NCBI RefSeq assembly: GCF_001552655.1
Contig: NZ_BCRP01000009.1
Span: forward strand, 61,383-125,382
Source: Alicyclobacillus kakegawensis NBRC 103104
GTDB taxonomy: Bacteria; Bacillota; Bacilli; Alicyclobacillales; Alicyclobacillaceae
Reading direction: 5' to 3'
DNA: 64,000 nt
Shown: positions 41,628-49,246 of the stretch, piece by piece
How positions within the stretch are numbered: the first letter of the stretch is position 1
How the letters are laid out: every line of letters begins with the position of its first letter
Notes under the pieces: model-generated
What the model saw: the letters and a program-made list of their open reading frames with translations, nothing else
Databases searched by the model: none
What the model was told of the DNA's origin: nothing
Translations under genes and position numbers: made by a program

Positions 41628-42590
41628 GTGGGGAACATCCTTGAGGTAGAAAACCTGAACATCCAGTTCAGGTTGGATGAGAAATACTATACAGCAGTTC
41701 AGGATGTGAGTTTTTCCATCCGCGAAGGAGAGACGCTCGGGCTGGTGGGAGAGTCCGGATGCGGCAAGAGTGTCACCTCACTCTCTATCATGCGCCTGTT
41801 GCAGCCTCCCACGCAAATCTCTGGACAAATTCGCTATAAGGGAAAGAATCTGCTGGATTTGCCGGAAAAGCAGATGCGGTCGATTCGCGGCAACGAGATC
41901 AGCATGATCTTCCAGGAGCCGATGACCTCGCTCAACCCGGTGCACAGGATTGGGACGCAGATCAGCGAGAGCCTCATCCTGCACAAGGACCTTTCCGGCA
42001 AACAGGCGCGCCAGGAGACCATCCGCCTCTTGCAGTCGGTCGGTATCCCGCGGCCTGAGCAGATTGTGGACGAGTTCCCCCATCAGCTCTCCGGCGGCAT
42101 GCGCCAGCGTGTGATGATTGCCATCGCGATGGCCTGCAAGCCACAGCTGTTGATTGCGGACGAGCCTACAACGGCGCTCGACGTGACCATCCAGGCGCAG
42201 ATTCTCGATTTGATGCGCAAGGTGGCGCGGGAGAACCGCACGTCTATCCTGCTCATCACGCACGATTTGGGCGTGGTGGCCGAGATGTGCGACCGGGTCG
42301 CCGTCATGTATGCCGGGCGCATCGTCGAAGAGGGCCCGGTGCGGCAGATTTTCCGCAACCCGCAACACCCGTACACGCAGGGCCTGCTCGCGTCGCTGCC
42401 AAAGGTCGACGGGCCGCGCACGCGCCTGCAGCCCATCGAGGGCAATGTGCCCTCGCTCAAAAACATGCCGCAGGGCTGCCGTTTTGCGCCGCGCTGCCGG
42501 AGGGCGATGGACGTCTGCCGACAGCGCGACGCTGATTTCCACTTGGTGGAGGATGCGCACCGCGTCCGCTGCTGGCTGCACGCTGAGTAA
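41628..42590 (+). CDS. dppD: Dipeptide/oligopeptide ABC transporter ATPase (DppD type)
   Basis: A 320-residue ATPase of the peptide/nickel class: Walker [10 protein letters not shown], signature [12 protein letters not shown], Walker [13 protein letters not shown] and the C-terminal oligopeptide extension with Cys residues ([14 protein letters not shown]). Powers peptide import with DppF. GTG start. First gene of an operon in the order D-F-C-B-A. Confidence 0.92.
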   Translation: MGNILEVENLNIQFRLDEKYYTAVQDVSFSIREGETLGLVGESGCGKSVTSLSIMRLLQPPTQISGQIRYKGKNLLDLPEKQMRSIRGNEISMIFQEPMTSLNPVHRIGTQISESLILHKDLSGKQARQETIRLLQSVGIPRPEQIVDEFPHQLSGGMRQRVMIAIAMACKPQLLIADEPTTALDVTIQAQILDLMRKVARENRTSILLITHDLGVVAEMCDRVAVMYAGRIVEEGPVRQIFRNPQHPYTQGLLASLPKVDGPRTRLQPIEGNVPSLKNMPQGCRFAPRCRRAMDVCRQRDADFHLVEDAHRVRCWLHAE

Positions 42591-42602
42591 GGAGGGTCAC
42601 GA

Positions 42603-43574
42603 ATGGCTGAAGCATTGCTCCAGGTCGAGGACCTGAAAAAGTATTTTCCCATCCGCCGCGGCGTCTTCCAGCGCACCGTCGGCCACGTGCGCGCGGTGGA
42701 CGGCATTTCCTTCACCGTTCAAAAGGGTGAAACCCTGGGCGTGGTGGGCGAGTCGGGGTGCGGCAAGTCGACCATGGGCCGCAGCATCCTGCGCCTGATT
42801 GAACCCACCAGCGGCGTCGTCAACTTTGAAGGCCGCAACATCGTCCGTTTGAGAAAAGGGCAGATGCAGGCCATGCGGCGGCAGATGCAACTGGTGTTCC
42901 AGGACCCGTACGCGTCGCTTAACCCGCGTTTTAGCATCGCGCAGACGCTGATGGAGCCGATGATCATCCATAACCTGTACGGATCGCGCGAAGAGCGGTT
43001 GGACCGGGTGCGGCGCCTGCTCGAACGCGTGGGCCTGGACGCCGACTACGCCCGGCGCTACCCGCACGAGTTTTCCGGCGGCCAGCGCCAGCGCATCGGC
43101 ATCGCCCGCGCGCTCGCCGTGGACCCGAAGCTCATCATCCTGGACGAGCCGGTCGCCGCGCTCGACGTTTCCGTCCAGTCGCAGGTGCTCAACCTGCTTG
43201 AAGACCTGCAGGAGGAGCTGGGCCTGACCTACATCTTCATCGCTCACGACCTGTCAGTCGTCCGTCACATCAGCGACCGCATCCTGGTGCTGTATCTGGG
43301 CCGGATGATGGAGCTGGTGGAAGCCGAAGAACTGTTTGCAGATCCGCTCCACCCTTACACGCAGGCGCTGCTCTCCGCTGTCCCGGTGCCTGATCCGGAC
43401 GCCAAGCGGGAGCGCATCATCCTTCAGGGGGACTTGCCGAGTCCCGCCAACCCTCCCAGCGGCTGTCCGTTCCACACGCGCTGCCCGGTCGCCAAGCCTG
43501 TGTGCCGCGAGCGTGCGCCGCAGTGGAAGGAAATCAAGCCGAAGCACTACGTCGCCTGTCACGCTTACGCGTGA
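42603..43574 (+). CDS. dppF: Dipeptide/oligopeptide ABC transporter ATPase (DppF type)
   Basis: A 323-residue ATPase: [41 protein letters not shown] and a C-terminal Cys-containing extension ([15 protein letters not shown]). Longer Q-loop region [14 protein letters not shown] as in OppF/DppF. Starts 12 bases after dppD with AAGGAGGGTC upstream. Confidence 0.92.
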   Translation: MAEALLQVEDLKKYFPIRRGVFQRTVGHVRAVDGISFTVQKGETLGVVGESGCGKSTMGRSILRLIEPTSGVVNFEGRNIVRLRKGQMQAMRRQMQLVFQDPYASLNPRFSIAQTLMEPMIIHNLYGSREERLDRVRRLLERVGLDADYARRYPHEFSGGQRQRIGIARALAVDPKLIILDEPVAALDVSVQSQVLNLLEDLQEELGLTYIFIAHDLSVVRHISDRILVLYLGRMMELVEAEELFADPLHPYTQALLSAVPVPDPDAKRERIILQGDLPSPANPPSGCPFHTRCPVAKPVCRERAPQWKEIKPKHYVACHAYA

Positions 43575-43598
43575 TGCAGGTGGAGAGGAGAGACATGG

Positions 43599-44513
43599 AT
43601 GGCTGCCATGCAGTTTGAAACGCCGCCGGCACCCGCGGCGGCGGCGCCACCGGCGAAGCCTTTTACAAAAAAATTCTGGAAGAGCGTGCGCGACTTCCCT
43701 ATGCTCTATCTGGGCGCCCTCATCATCGTCCTGTTGATTCTCGCGGCCGTGCTGGCGCCGGTCATCTCGCCGCACAATCCGACTACGCAGTTTTCTGACG
43801 GCCTCACCGAGAGCGGCATACCGGTAGGCCCCAGCGCCAAGTTTCCGCTCGGCGCGGACAACCTGGGGCGGGACATTCTCTCCCGCGTCCTGTACGGCGC
43901 CCAGGTGTCGTTGCTGGTCGGCGTCATTTCAACCGTCATCAACCTGGTTCTGGGCGTCCTGGTAGGCACCGTGGCCGGCTACTTCGGGGGATGGGTGGAC
44001 AACGTCCTGATGCGCGTCACCGACATCATCCTCGCTTTCCCGCTGCTGCTGTTCGCGATGGCGCTGGTGGCGGTGTTGGGGCCCAGCCTCTGGAACGTGC
44101 TGTTTGCCATCGGCGTGCTCGGGTGGGGCACCATGGCGCGCGTCGTGCGCGGTCAGGTGCTGGCCGTCAAAGAGTTTGAGTACGTGCAGGCGGAGCGGGC
44201 GCTCGGCGCCTCCAACACGCGCATCATGTTCAGGGTGATTCTGCCCAACATCATCGGCCCGGTCATCGTCCTTTCGACACTCAACGTCGGCCAGAACATC
44301 CTCGTCGAGGCGGGGCTCAGCTTCCTCGGCATCGGCATCCAACCGCCGACTCCGAGTTGGGGCAACATGATTGAGGCCGGCATGCAGACCTACCAGGTCG
44401 CGCCGTGGACCCTGTGGTTCCCCGGATTGGCCCTGGTCATCGCCGTCCTCGGATTCAACCTGCTCGGCGACGGTTTGCGCGACATACTCGATCCGCGCAA
44501 CACCCAACATTAA
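43599..44513 (+). CDS. dppC: Dipeptide ABC transporter permease (DppC type)
   Basis: A 304-residue permease with an N-terminal OppC-type membrane segment, a loop with FPLGADNLGRDILSRVLYGAQVSL (by position, about 80-104), and the EAA motif region (AERALGASNTRIMFRVILPN). Pairs with DppB. ATG 43599 follows GAGAGGAGAG. Confidence 0.92.
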   Translation: MAAMQFETPPAPAAAAPPAKPFTKKFWKSVRDFPMLYLGALIIVLLILAAVLAPVISPHNPTTQFSDGLTESGIPVGPSAKFPLGADNLGRDILSRVLYGAQVSLLVGVISTVINLVLGVLVGTVAGYFGGWVDNVLMRVTDIILAFPLLLFAMALVAVLGPSLWNVLFAIGVLGWGTMARVVRGQVLAVKEFEYVQAERALGASNTRIMFRVILPNIIGPVIVLSTLNVGQNILVEAGLSFLGIGIQPPTPSWGNMIEAGMQTYQVAPWTLWFPGLALVIAVLGFNLLGDGLRDILDPRNTQH

Positions 44514-44531
44514 ACGATTGGAGGTGCAGAC

Positions 44532-45452
44532 GTGTACGCATACATCCTTCGCCGGCTGTTCTCCGCGGTCATCGTGCTGTTTGGGATTTCTGTTGTGACC
44601 TTCCTCTTGATCTACGCGATTCCAGCCGATCCCGCCCGCATGATTGCGGGTCCCAAGGCGCCGGAGTCGGTCGTGCTGACAATCCGCCACCAACTGGGGC
44701 TCGACCAGCCGTTGCCGTTGCAATATATCCACTACGTCTGGCGGCTGCTGCACGGGGACCTGGGCACGTCGTACACTTACAACCTGCCGGTGGCGACGAT
44801 GATTGTGCAGCGGCTGTGGCCGACCGCCGAACTCGCCCTCGGCTGCTGGCTGGCCGAACTCATCATCGGCATCCCGCTCGGTATCTACACCGCCCGCCAC
44901 GCCCGCCGGCTGGGCGACTACATCGTCAGCGCCCTGGCGTTGATTGGAATTTCGCTGCCGCTGTTCTGGCTCGGTCTGCTGCTTCTCTATTGGCTGGCGT
45001 ACCAGGTGCCGATTTTCCCGCTCGGCGGGTTTGGCGGCCTGAGGTATCTCATCCTGCCGTCGCTGACCTACGGCATCACCGGCGCTGCCTACTACACGCG
45101 CCTGCTCAAGTCGTCGATGCTTGAGGTCATGCAGCAGGATTACGTGCGCACCGCCCGAGCCAAGGGCGCAGGGGAGAGCAGGGTGACCTTCCGGCACGTG
45201 GTCCGCAACGCCCTGATTCCGGTAGTCACGTTTGCCGGCATCGATTTCAGCTATCTGTTGACGGGCGTTGTGCTGGTCGAGGCGACGTTCAACTGGAACG
45301 GTTTTGGTTCGTTGGCCTACACTGCGATTCAGAACCTGGACGTGCCGGTGATCATGGGCACCGTCTTGCTCGTCGCCGTGGCCGTGGTGCTGTTCAACCT
45401 GATTGTGGACATCCTATACAGCGTCATCGACCCGCGCATCCGCTACAGCTGA
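44532..45452 (+). CDS. dppB: Dipeptide ABC transporter permease (DppB type)
   Basis: A 306-residue permease: MYAYILRRLFSAVIVLFGISV start, LGLDQPLPLQY, and the EAA region (YVRTARAKGAGESRVTFRHVVRNAL). About six membrane segments. GTG 44532, 18 bases after dppC with GGAGGTG upstream. Confidence 0.92.
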   Translation: MYAYILRRLFSAVIVLFGISVVTFLLIYAIPADPARMIAGPKAPESVVLTIRHQLGLDQPLPLQYIHYVWRLLHGDLGTSYTYNLPVATMIVQRLWPTAELALGCWLAELIIGIPLGIYTARHARRLGDYIVSALALIGISLPLFWLGLLLLYWLAYQVPIFPLGGFGGLRYLILPSLTYGITGAAYYTRLLKSSMLEVMQQDYVRTARAKGAGESRVTFRHVVRNALIPVVTFAGIDFSYLLTGVVLVEATFNWNGFGSLAYTAIQNLDVPVIMGTVLLVAVAVVLFNLIVDILYSVIDPRIRYS

Positions 45453-45567
45453 ACGGGTGTCCGCAGCACCTGGACCTGCTTGGCCCGAGAGGGGGGATGC
45501 AGGCACCGCGGCGAAGGCGGTGCAATGCCGATGCGTCGTTTGCGCCCGGACAATTCTACCTTCGCTC

Positions 45568-45584
45568 GCGGCTCCGAGAGCCGC
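45568..45584 (+). promoter_or_regulatory. Intercistronic hairpin before dppA
   Basis: 7-bp stem GCGGCTC / GAGCCGC with a 3-base loop in the 164-base dppB-dppA gap. Such stems often protect the abundant binding-protein mRNA end; no T-run. Confidence 0.45.
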
Positions 45585-45616
45585 TTCGGGACGCAGAACT
45601 TGGTATAAAGGGGGAC

Positions 45617-47356
45617 ATGAGTGTGAGCGTATTTTGGAAGAAGGGAGCCGCAGTGGCGGCCTCCGTCGGCACCCTGGCGCTGGTCCTGGCGGGGTGCGGC
45701 GCAAGTTCCAGCGGGAACAGCAGCCAGGGCTCCAACGGGAGCGGGCAAGGCCAAGGAGGGGCATCGCAGCAGAAACCGGTGGAGGGCGGCAGTGTCACGC
45801 TTGACATGATTCAAAACATCCGCGACCTCGACCCGGCTTTTGCCTATGACACACAGTCGAATGAAGTCGTGACCCAGTTGTACGACCAGCTGGTGACCTG
45901 GAAAGGGGACACTACGAAACTCGTTCCCATGGCCGCGGAGAAGTATGACATCTCCAAGGATGGCCTGACCTACACATTCCACTTGCGCAAGAACATGAAG
46001 TTCTGGAATGGCGATCCGGTCACCGCCCAGTCCTTCATCGACGAGTTCTACCGTGTGCTCTCGCCGAAGATGGGATCGAACGGACAGGGTTTCTATGAAA
46101 TTATCCAAGGGGCCGACCAGTACGCGGCCGGCAAGACGGACAAGATCTCCGGTCTGTCGGCGCCGAACCCCTATACCTTGGTCATCAAGCTGTCCAAGCC
46201 GGAAGCCTTCTTCCTGCAGACGCTGGCGATGCCGTTTGCCTCGGCGGTGGACAAGAAGTTCATCGAGAGCGTCGGCAACCACCAGGTGTACAAGAAGAAC
46301 CCGACCTTCGACTCGACGCAGGCAATGGGCAGCGGTCCGTTCGAGCTGCAGACCATCAACTCCAACCAAATCGTGCTGAAGAAGAACCCGAACTACTGGC
46401 GGACGGACAGCTACGGGCAGAAGCTGCCGTACCTGAGCAAAATCACGTTTAACATCAACAACAACGACCAGGTGGACGCGCTGCACTTCCAGCAGGGGCA
46501 GACCGCTTGGATTGGCTGGAACTTTGGCGGTGATGGAATCCCCAGTTCAGCCTATCCACAGTTTATGAGCAACCCCAACCTGAAAAAACTCACCGTAAGC
46601 GCGGTACAAAACTCGGTTCAATACGTCGGCTTGAACACGAAGCTGGGGCCGACCAAGAACAAGCTGGTGCGCCAGGCGATAGAGTACGCGATTGACAAGC
46701 AGGCTATCATCAAGCTGAACAACGGCCGCGGCAAGGTGGCGAATCAGCCGCTGCCGCCGGGCGTCGTGGGCTATGACAACAACCTGTCACCGAAGGCCCA
46801 ATACACCTATGACCCGAACAAGGCGAAGCAGCTGCTCAAGCAGGCCGGTTACCCGCACGGGCTGACGATTGACATGTACTCGGAGAACTCGCCGGACCAG
46901 GTGAAGTTTGACCAGGCCGTCCAGGGCCAGTTGGCCAAGGTGGGCATCAAAGTTAAGCTGCACACCAGCAGCTGGGGCACCTTCCTGAACGTCGCGGAGG
47001 CGGGCAAGGCGCCAATGTTCTGGCTGGCGTGGATTCAGGACTTCCCGGACGCGTCCGACTTCCTGAACACCCTGTTCAATTCCAACCAGGCGCCAGTCAA
47101 TAACAGCACAAACTACAGCAACCCGCAGGTGGACAAGTGGCTGAATCAGGCGCAATACTCCAATGACCAGAACGAGCGCAACCAACTGTACGCCAAGGTG
47201 ACCGACCAGGTGATGGAGGACGCCGCCTGGGTGCCGATTTACTATGACGTGTTCACAGCGGCTGTGCAGCCGTGGGTGCATGGGTTCTACATTCCGAAGG
47301 CGACCACAGATCCTTTGGAGTGGATCTGGATTGACAAGAGCCATCAGAAGGGCTGA
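45617..47356 (+). CDS. dppA: Peptide-binding lipoprotein (DppA/OppA type)
   Basis: A 579-residue SBP_bac_5 family lipoprotein. Signal peptide with lipobox LAGC (Cys about residue 24), a Ser/Gly/Gln-rich tether, then the ligand-binding fold: SVTLDMIQNIRDLDPAFAYD, FHLRKNMKFWNGDPVTAQSF, RQAIEYAIDKQAI. Captures peptides outside the membrane. ATG has AAAGGGGG upstream. Last gene of the operon. Confidence 0.92.
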   Translation: MSVSVFWKKGAAVAASVGTLALVLAGCGASSSGNSSQGSNGSGQGQGGASQQKPVEGGSVTLDMIQNIRDLDPAFAYDTQSNEVVTQLYDQLVTWKGDTTKLVPMAAEKYDISKDGLTYTFHLRKNMKFWNGDPVTAQSFIDEFYRVLSPKMGSNGQGFYEIIQGADQYAAGKTDKISGLSAPNPYTLVIKLSKPEAFFLQTLAMPFASAVDKKFIESVGNHQVYKKNPTFDSTQAMGSGPFELQTINSNQIVLKKNPNYWRTDSYGQKLPYLSKITFNINNNDQVDALHFQQGQTAWIGWNFGGDGIPSSAYPQFMSNPNLKKLTVSAVQNSVQYVGLNTKLGPTKNKLVRQAIEYAIDKQAIIKLNNGRGKVANQPLPPGVVGYDNNLSPKAQYTYDPNKAKQLLKQAGYPHGLTIDMYSENSPDQVKFDQAVQGQLAKVGIKVKLHTSSWGTFLNVAEAGKAPMFWLAWIQDFPDASDFLNTLFNSNQAPVNNSTNYSNPQVDKWLNQAQYSNDQNERNQLYAKVTDQVMEDAAWVPIYYDVFTAAVQPWVHGFYIPKATTDPLEWIWIDKSHQKG

Positions 47357-47408
47357 TTCTGAGTATCGTCCGATGAAGCATTCGAGGAAACCGTGACATA
47401 TAAAGGAC

Positions 47409-47442
47409 AACGGGGCCGACGGCAACTGCCGTCGGCCCCGTT
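47409..47442 (+). terminator. Hairpin after dppA
   Basis: Perfect 16-bp inverted repeat AACGGGGCCGACGGCA / TGCCGTCGGCCCCGTT with a 2-base centre, followed by CCGGTTCCTTTG. Very stable, but without a clean T-run. Confidence 0.7.
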
Positions 47443-47545
47443 CCGGTTCCTTTGACGAGCAACCGCTTTTCGCGTGTGGCGCCCGAAACTCCCTGACCTG
47501 CGAGAGGTTGCAACGCATGCGCGCCGGGGACCGGGGCTGTGATAT

Positions 47546-47560
47546 GATACAACTTGTATC
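47546..47560. promoter_or_regulatory. 15-bp palindrome upstream of the 74-residue orphan gene
   Basis: GATACAA-C-TTGTATC (7+1+7), 31 bases before the next start codon and overlapping a TATGAT -10-like box (47543-47548). Looks like an operator; the regulator is unknown. Confidence 0.5.
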
Positions 47561-47590
47561 GTCCACAACACCCCGGAAAGGGTGAGAACC

Positions 47591-47815
47591 GTGTCAGACC
47601 AGGAGCGAATGCCCCCAGAGGCGGGGGATGAGACCGCGTATCTGGAGTACGAGCTGTCGGACGGGCGGCGGGTGATGTTGGCGTTTCCCAACATCAACGA
47701 CCGGGACGGTTGCCATATCTCGCTGGACATGTACAAAGTGCAATTGGGCCCGATCACGGATGAGGTGCTGCAGCGCATCCTCGGGAAGTTTCACGGCCGC
47801 ATGCTCAACGCATGA
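47591..47815 (+). CDS. Hypothetical 74-residue protein
   Basis: Not recognised. A soluble, slightly acidic protein with the central segment YLEYELSDGRRVMLAFPNIN followed by DGCHISLDMYKVQLGPITDEV, suggesting a small alpha/beta fold. GTG 47591 is about 8 bases after AAAGGG; GTG 47582 is possible. A 15-bp palindrome lies upstream. Coding is supported by a good ribosome site and codon usage like its neighbours. Confidence 0.6.
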   Translation: MSDQERMPPEAGDETAYLEYELSDGRRVMLAFPNINDRDGCHISLDMYKVQLGPITDEVLQRILGKFHGRMLNA

Positions 47816-47905
47816 CCGCGTTGCCGCTCCATGCATCAATCGGTGCGGACCGGCTGTGGCTCGGCAGCAGCGTCAGCCAAGCAGTCGCGCGACGGTGGAG
47901 CCCCT

Positions 47906-47935
47906 TTGACGGAATCGACAGACTTATGCTACTTT
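47906..47935 (+). promoter_or_regulatory. Candidate sigma-A promoter of the small membrane protein
   Basis: TTGACG (47906-47911), 18 bases, TACTTT (47930-47935) with an adjacent TGC extension. Moderate match. Confidence 0.45.
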
Positions 47936-47989
47936 CAGTGTGGAAAATCTGTGCGGTGACGTCGTGATGCGACAGGAGGGAGCGCGTGC

Positions 47990-48175
47990 ATGGATAATGG
48001 AACCTACCTGCACCCATGGCTCATTGCGATTTTTTTGTGCCTGTTCGCTTTGCTGTCGCTCCTCGGCATGATTCGTCTGCTCCGGGAGCGCCGCTTCTTC
48101 GGCACGTTTCTGCTCATGCTTTCCACTATCATCTTCGGCTACAGCACGTGGATAGCCGCCACCCTCAAGGTCTGA
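47990..48175 (+). CDS. Small two-segment membrane protein, possibly DUF2759
   Basis: 61 residues: hydrophobic segments at about 10-28 and 38-56 separated by the basic linker RLLRERRF. Size, topology and the RFFGTFLLMLSTIIFGYSTW part resemble the DUF2759 (YqgW) family, but I am not certain. ATG has AGGAGGG 9 bases upstream, a convincing ribosome site. Convergent with the CmpA-like gene. Confidence 0.65.
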   Translation: MDNGTYLHPWLIAIFLCLFALLSLLGMIRLLRERRFFGTFLLMLSTIIFGYSTWIAATLKV

Positions 48176-48193
48176 TTCCACCCACGCGGGGTC

Positions 48194-48219
48194 AGAAGGG
48201 GCCCGGTTGGGCCCCTTCT
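48194..48219. terminator. Hairpin between convergent DUF2759-like and cmpA-like genes
   Basis: Perfect 11-bp stem AGAAGGGGCCC / GGGCCCCTTCT, loop GGTT. No T-run on either strand; it touches the stop codon of the minus-strand gene. Confidence 0.6.
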
Positions 48220-48329
48220 CACGATTTCATGGTCCGGTATCGAAAAAACGCCTGGTTGAGCATACGGACGGCTTTCACGTCGCGATTCTTGAACGCTCTA
48301 CGCAATTGGCTGCACAGCCATTCGGGCAC
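48219..48329 (-). CDS. cmpA: CmpA-like cortex morphogenetic microprotein
   Basis: A 36-residue reading frame: MPEWLCSQLRRAFKNRDVKA followed by VRMLNQAFFRYRTMKS. The pattern P-x-WL-x2-QL-x2-AF...LN-x2-(F/W)-x2-YR fits the small protein CmpA, which with ClpX controls SpoIVA quality and coat-cortex coordination in B. subtilis. GTG 48329 is preceded by GGGGGTGA; in-frame GTG (7 codons if including VKA) or ATG further upstream are possible. A CATAGGATA -10-like element lies at 48372-48380. Located just downstream of comEB. Confidence 0.6.
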   Translation of the reverse strand: MPEWLCSQLRRAFKNRDVKAVRMLNQAFFRYRTMKS

Positions 48330-48426
48330 CGCCTTCACCCCCGGTCGACGCGCCGTCATGGAGCCTTTTTGTATCCTATGCGCCACCAGACCTGGGCGGT
48401 GCCTGGGCGAGCCGGGGCTGCTCGTT

Positions 48427-48909
48427 TCAGCCCAGCGGGCTTTGTGACAGGAGCCGCTCCAGCCGGCTCTGAATCTGGCGCACCGGGATGTTGGCGTACG
48501 CCAACAGATGCGCCGCGTACTCGTCGGGACGGTATTCCGTCTCATAGAACACGCGCGCAATCCCGGCCTGGATGATGCTCTTGGTGCAGGACAGGCACGG
48601 CCGATGGGTCACGTACAAATCGGCCCCCGCACACTCGATGCCAAACCGTGCGCACTGCAAAATCGCGTTCTGCTCAGCGTGGATGGCCCGCACGCAGTGC
48701 CCGTCCACCACTTTGCAGCCGACGTCGGTGCAATGCACATCGCCGCTGATGGAGCCGTTGTATCCACTCGCGATGATGCGTTTGTCCCGGACAATGACGC
48801 ATCCCACGGCCAGCCGCGGGCACGTCGAGCGCATCGCCATCACGCGGCTCTGCGACATAAAAAACTCGTCCCAGGATAAACGTGTCGATTGCAAGCTCGA
48901 CTGGGTCAT
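48427..48909 (-). CDS. comEB: dCMP deaminase-family protein (ComEB)
   Basis: A 160-residue zinc deaminase: catalytic HAEQNAIL (His-Ala-Glu) and PCLSC (zinc cysteines), plus the allosteric-site insertion with GDVHCTDVGCKVVDGHCVRAIH. Converts dCMP to dUMP or serves as late-competence protein ComEB. ATG 48909 has GGGAGG 7 bases upstream. Divergent from spoIIE; in B. subtilis it is in the comE operon, so its position here is unusual. Confidence 0.9.
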   Translation of the reverse strand: MTQSSLQSTRLSWDEFFMSQSRVMAMRSTCPRLAVGCVIVRDKRIIASGYNGSISGDVHCTDVGCKVVDGHCVRAIHAEQNAILQCARFGIECAGADLYVTHRPCLSCTKSIIQAGIARVFYETEYRPDEYAAHLLAYANIPVRQIQSRLERLLSQSPLG

Positions 48910-49093
48910 CAAAATTCCTCCCTGCTTCGATCCGTCCGACTCTGTGCTAAGGTCCCGCTGTCTGCGCGGGCGGCCGGCCGCGCCCGGTGCTGCACCCATT
49001 GTAGCGAAAACTTCCCTCTCCTGCCCTGTTTCGGCCTCTTCCCGGGCGCAGGCGTCCACAGCGAGGCCGGCCGGTGCGGCTTTTCATACCTGG

Positions 49094-49178
49094 TGTCGAA
49101 ACCGAAGAAAAGTGTCGCAATTTTTTATGAACTACCCCCGCTGCTTTGACAAATTGCTCGCTTGCGCGTCCGTATAAT
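49094..49178 (+). promoter_or_regulatory. Spo0A-activated sigma-A promoter of spoIIE
   Basis: TTGACA (49146-49151) and TATAAT (49173-49178) separated by 21 bases, the unusual spacing of B. subtilis spoIIE. Spo0A-box-like sites: TGTCGAA (49094-49100), TGTCGCAA (49113-49120) and TTTGACAAA (49145-49153, reverse TTTGTCAAA) overlapping the -35. It lies in the 337-base gap between divergent comEB and spoIIE, which shows no gene. Confidence 0.85.
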
Positions 49179-49246
49179 GACCCTACCAACCGAATGCGCG
49201 GTGGGGGCGCCACCGGGTTCCCCGCCACACGGAGGAGGAGTACGGA

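Noticed and set aside
40340..49246. tRNA genes expected near spoIIE from B. subtilis synteny
   Set aside because: I looked for T-loop GGTTCGA-type motifs and cloverleaf arms in the gaps and found none; a tRNAscan run would settle it.
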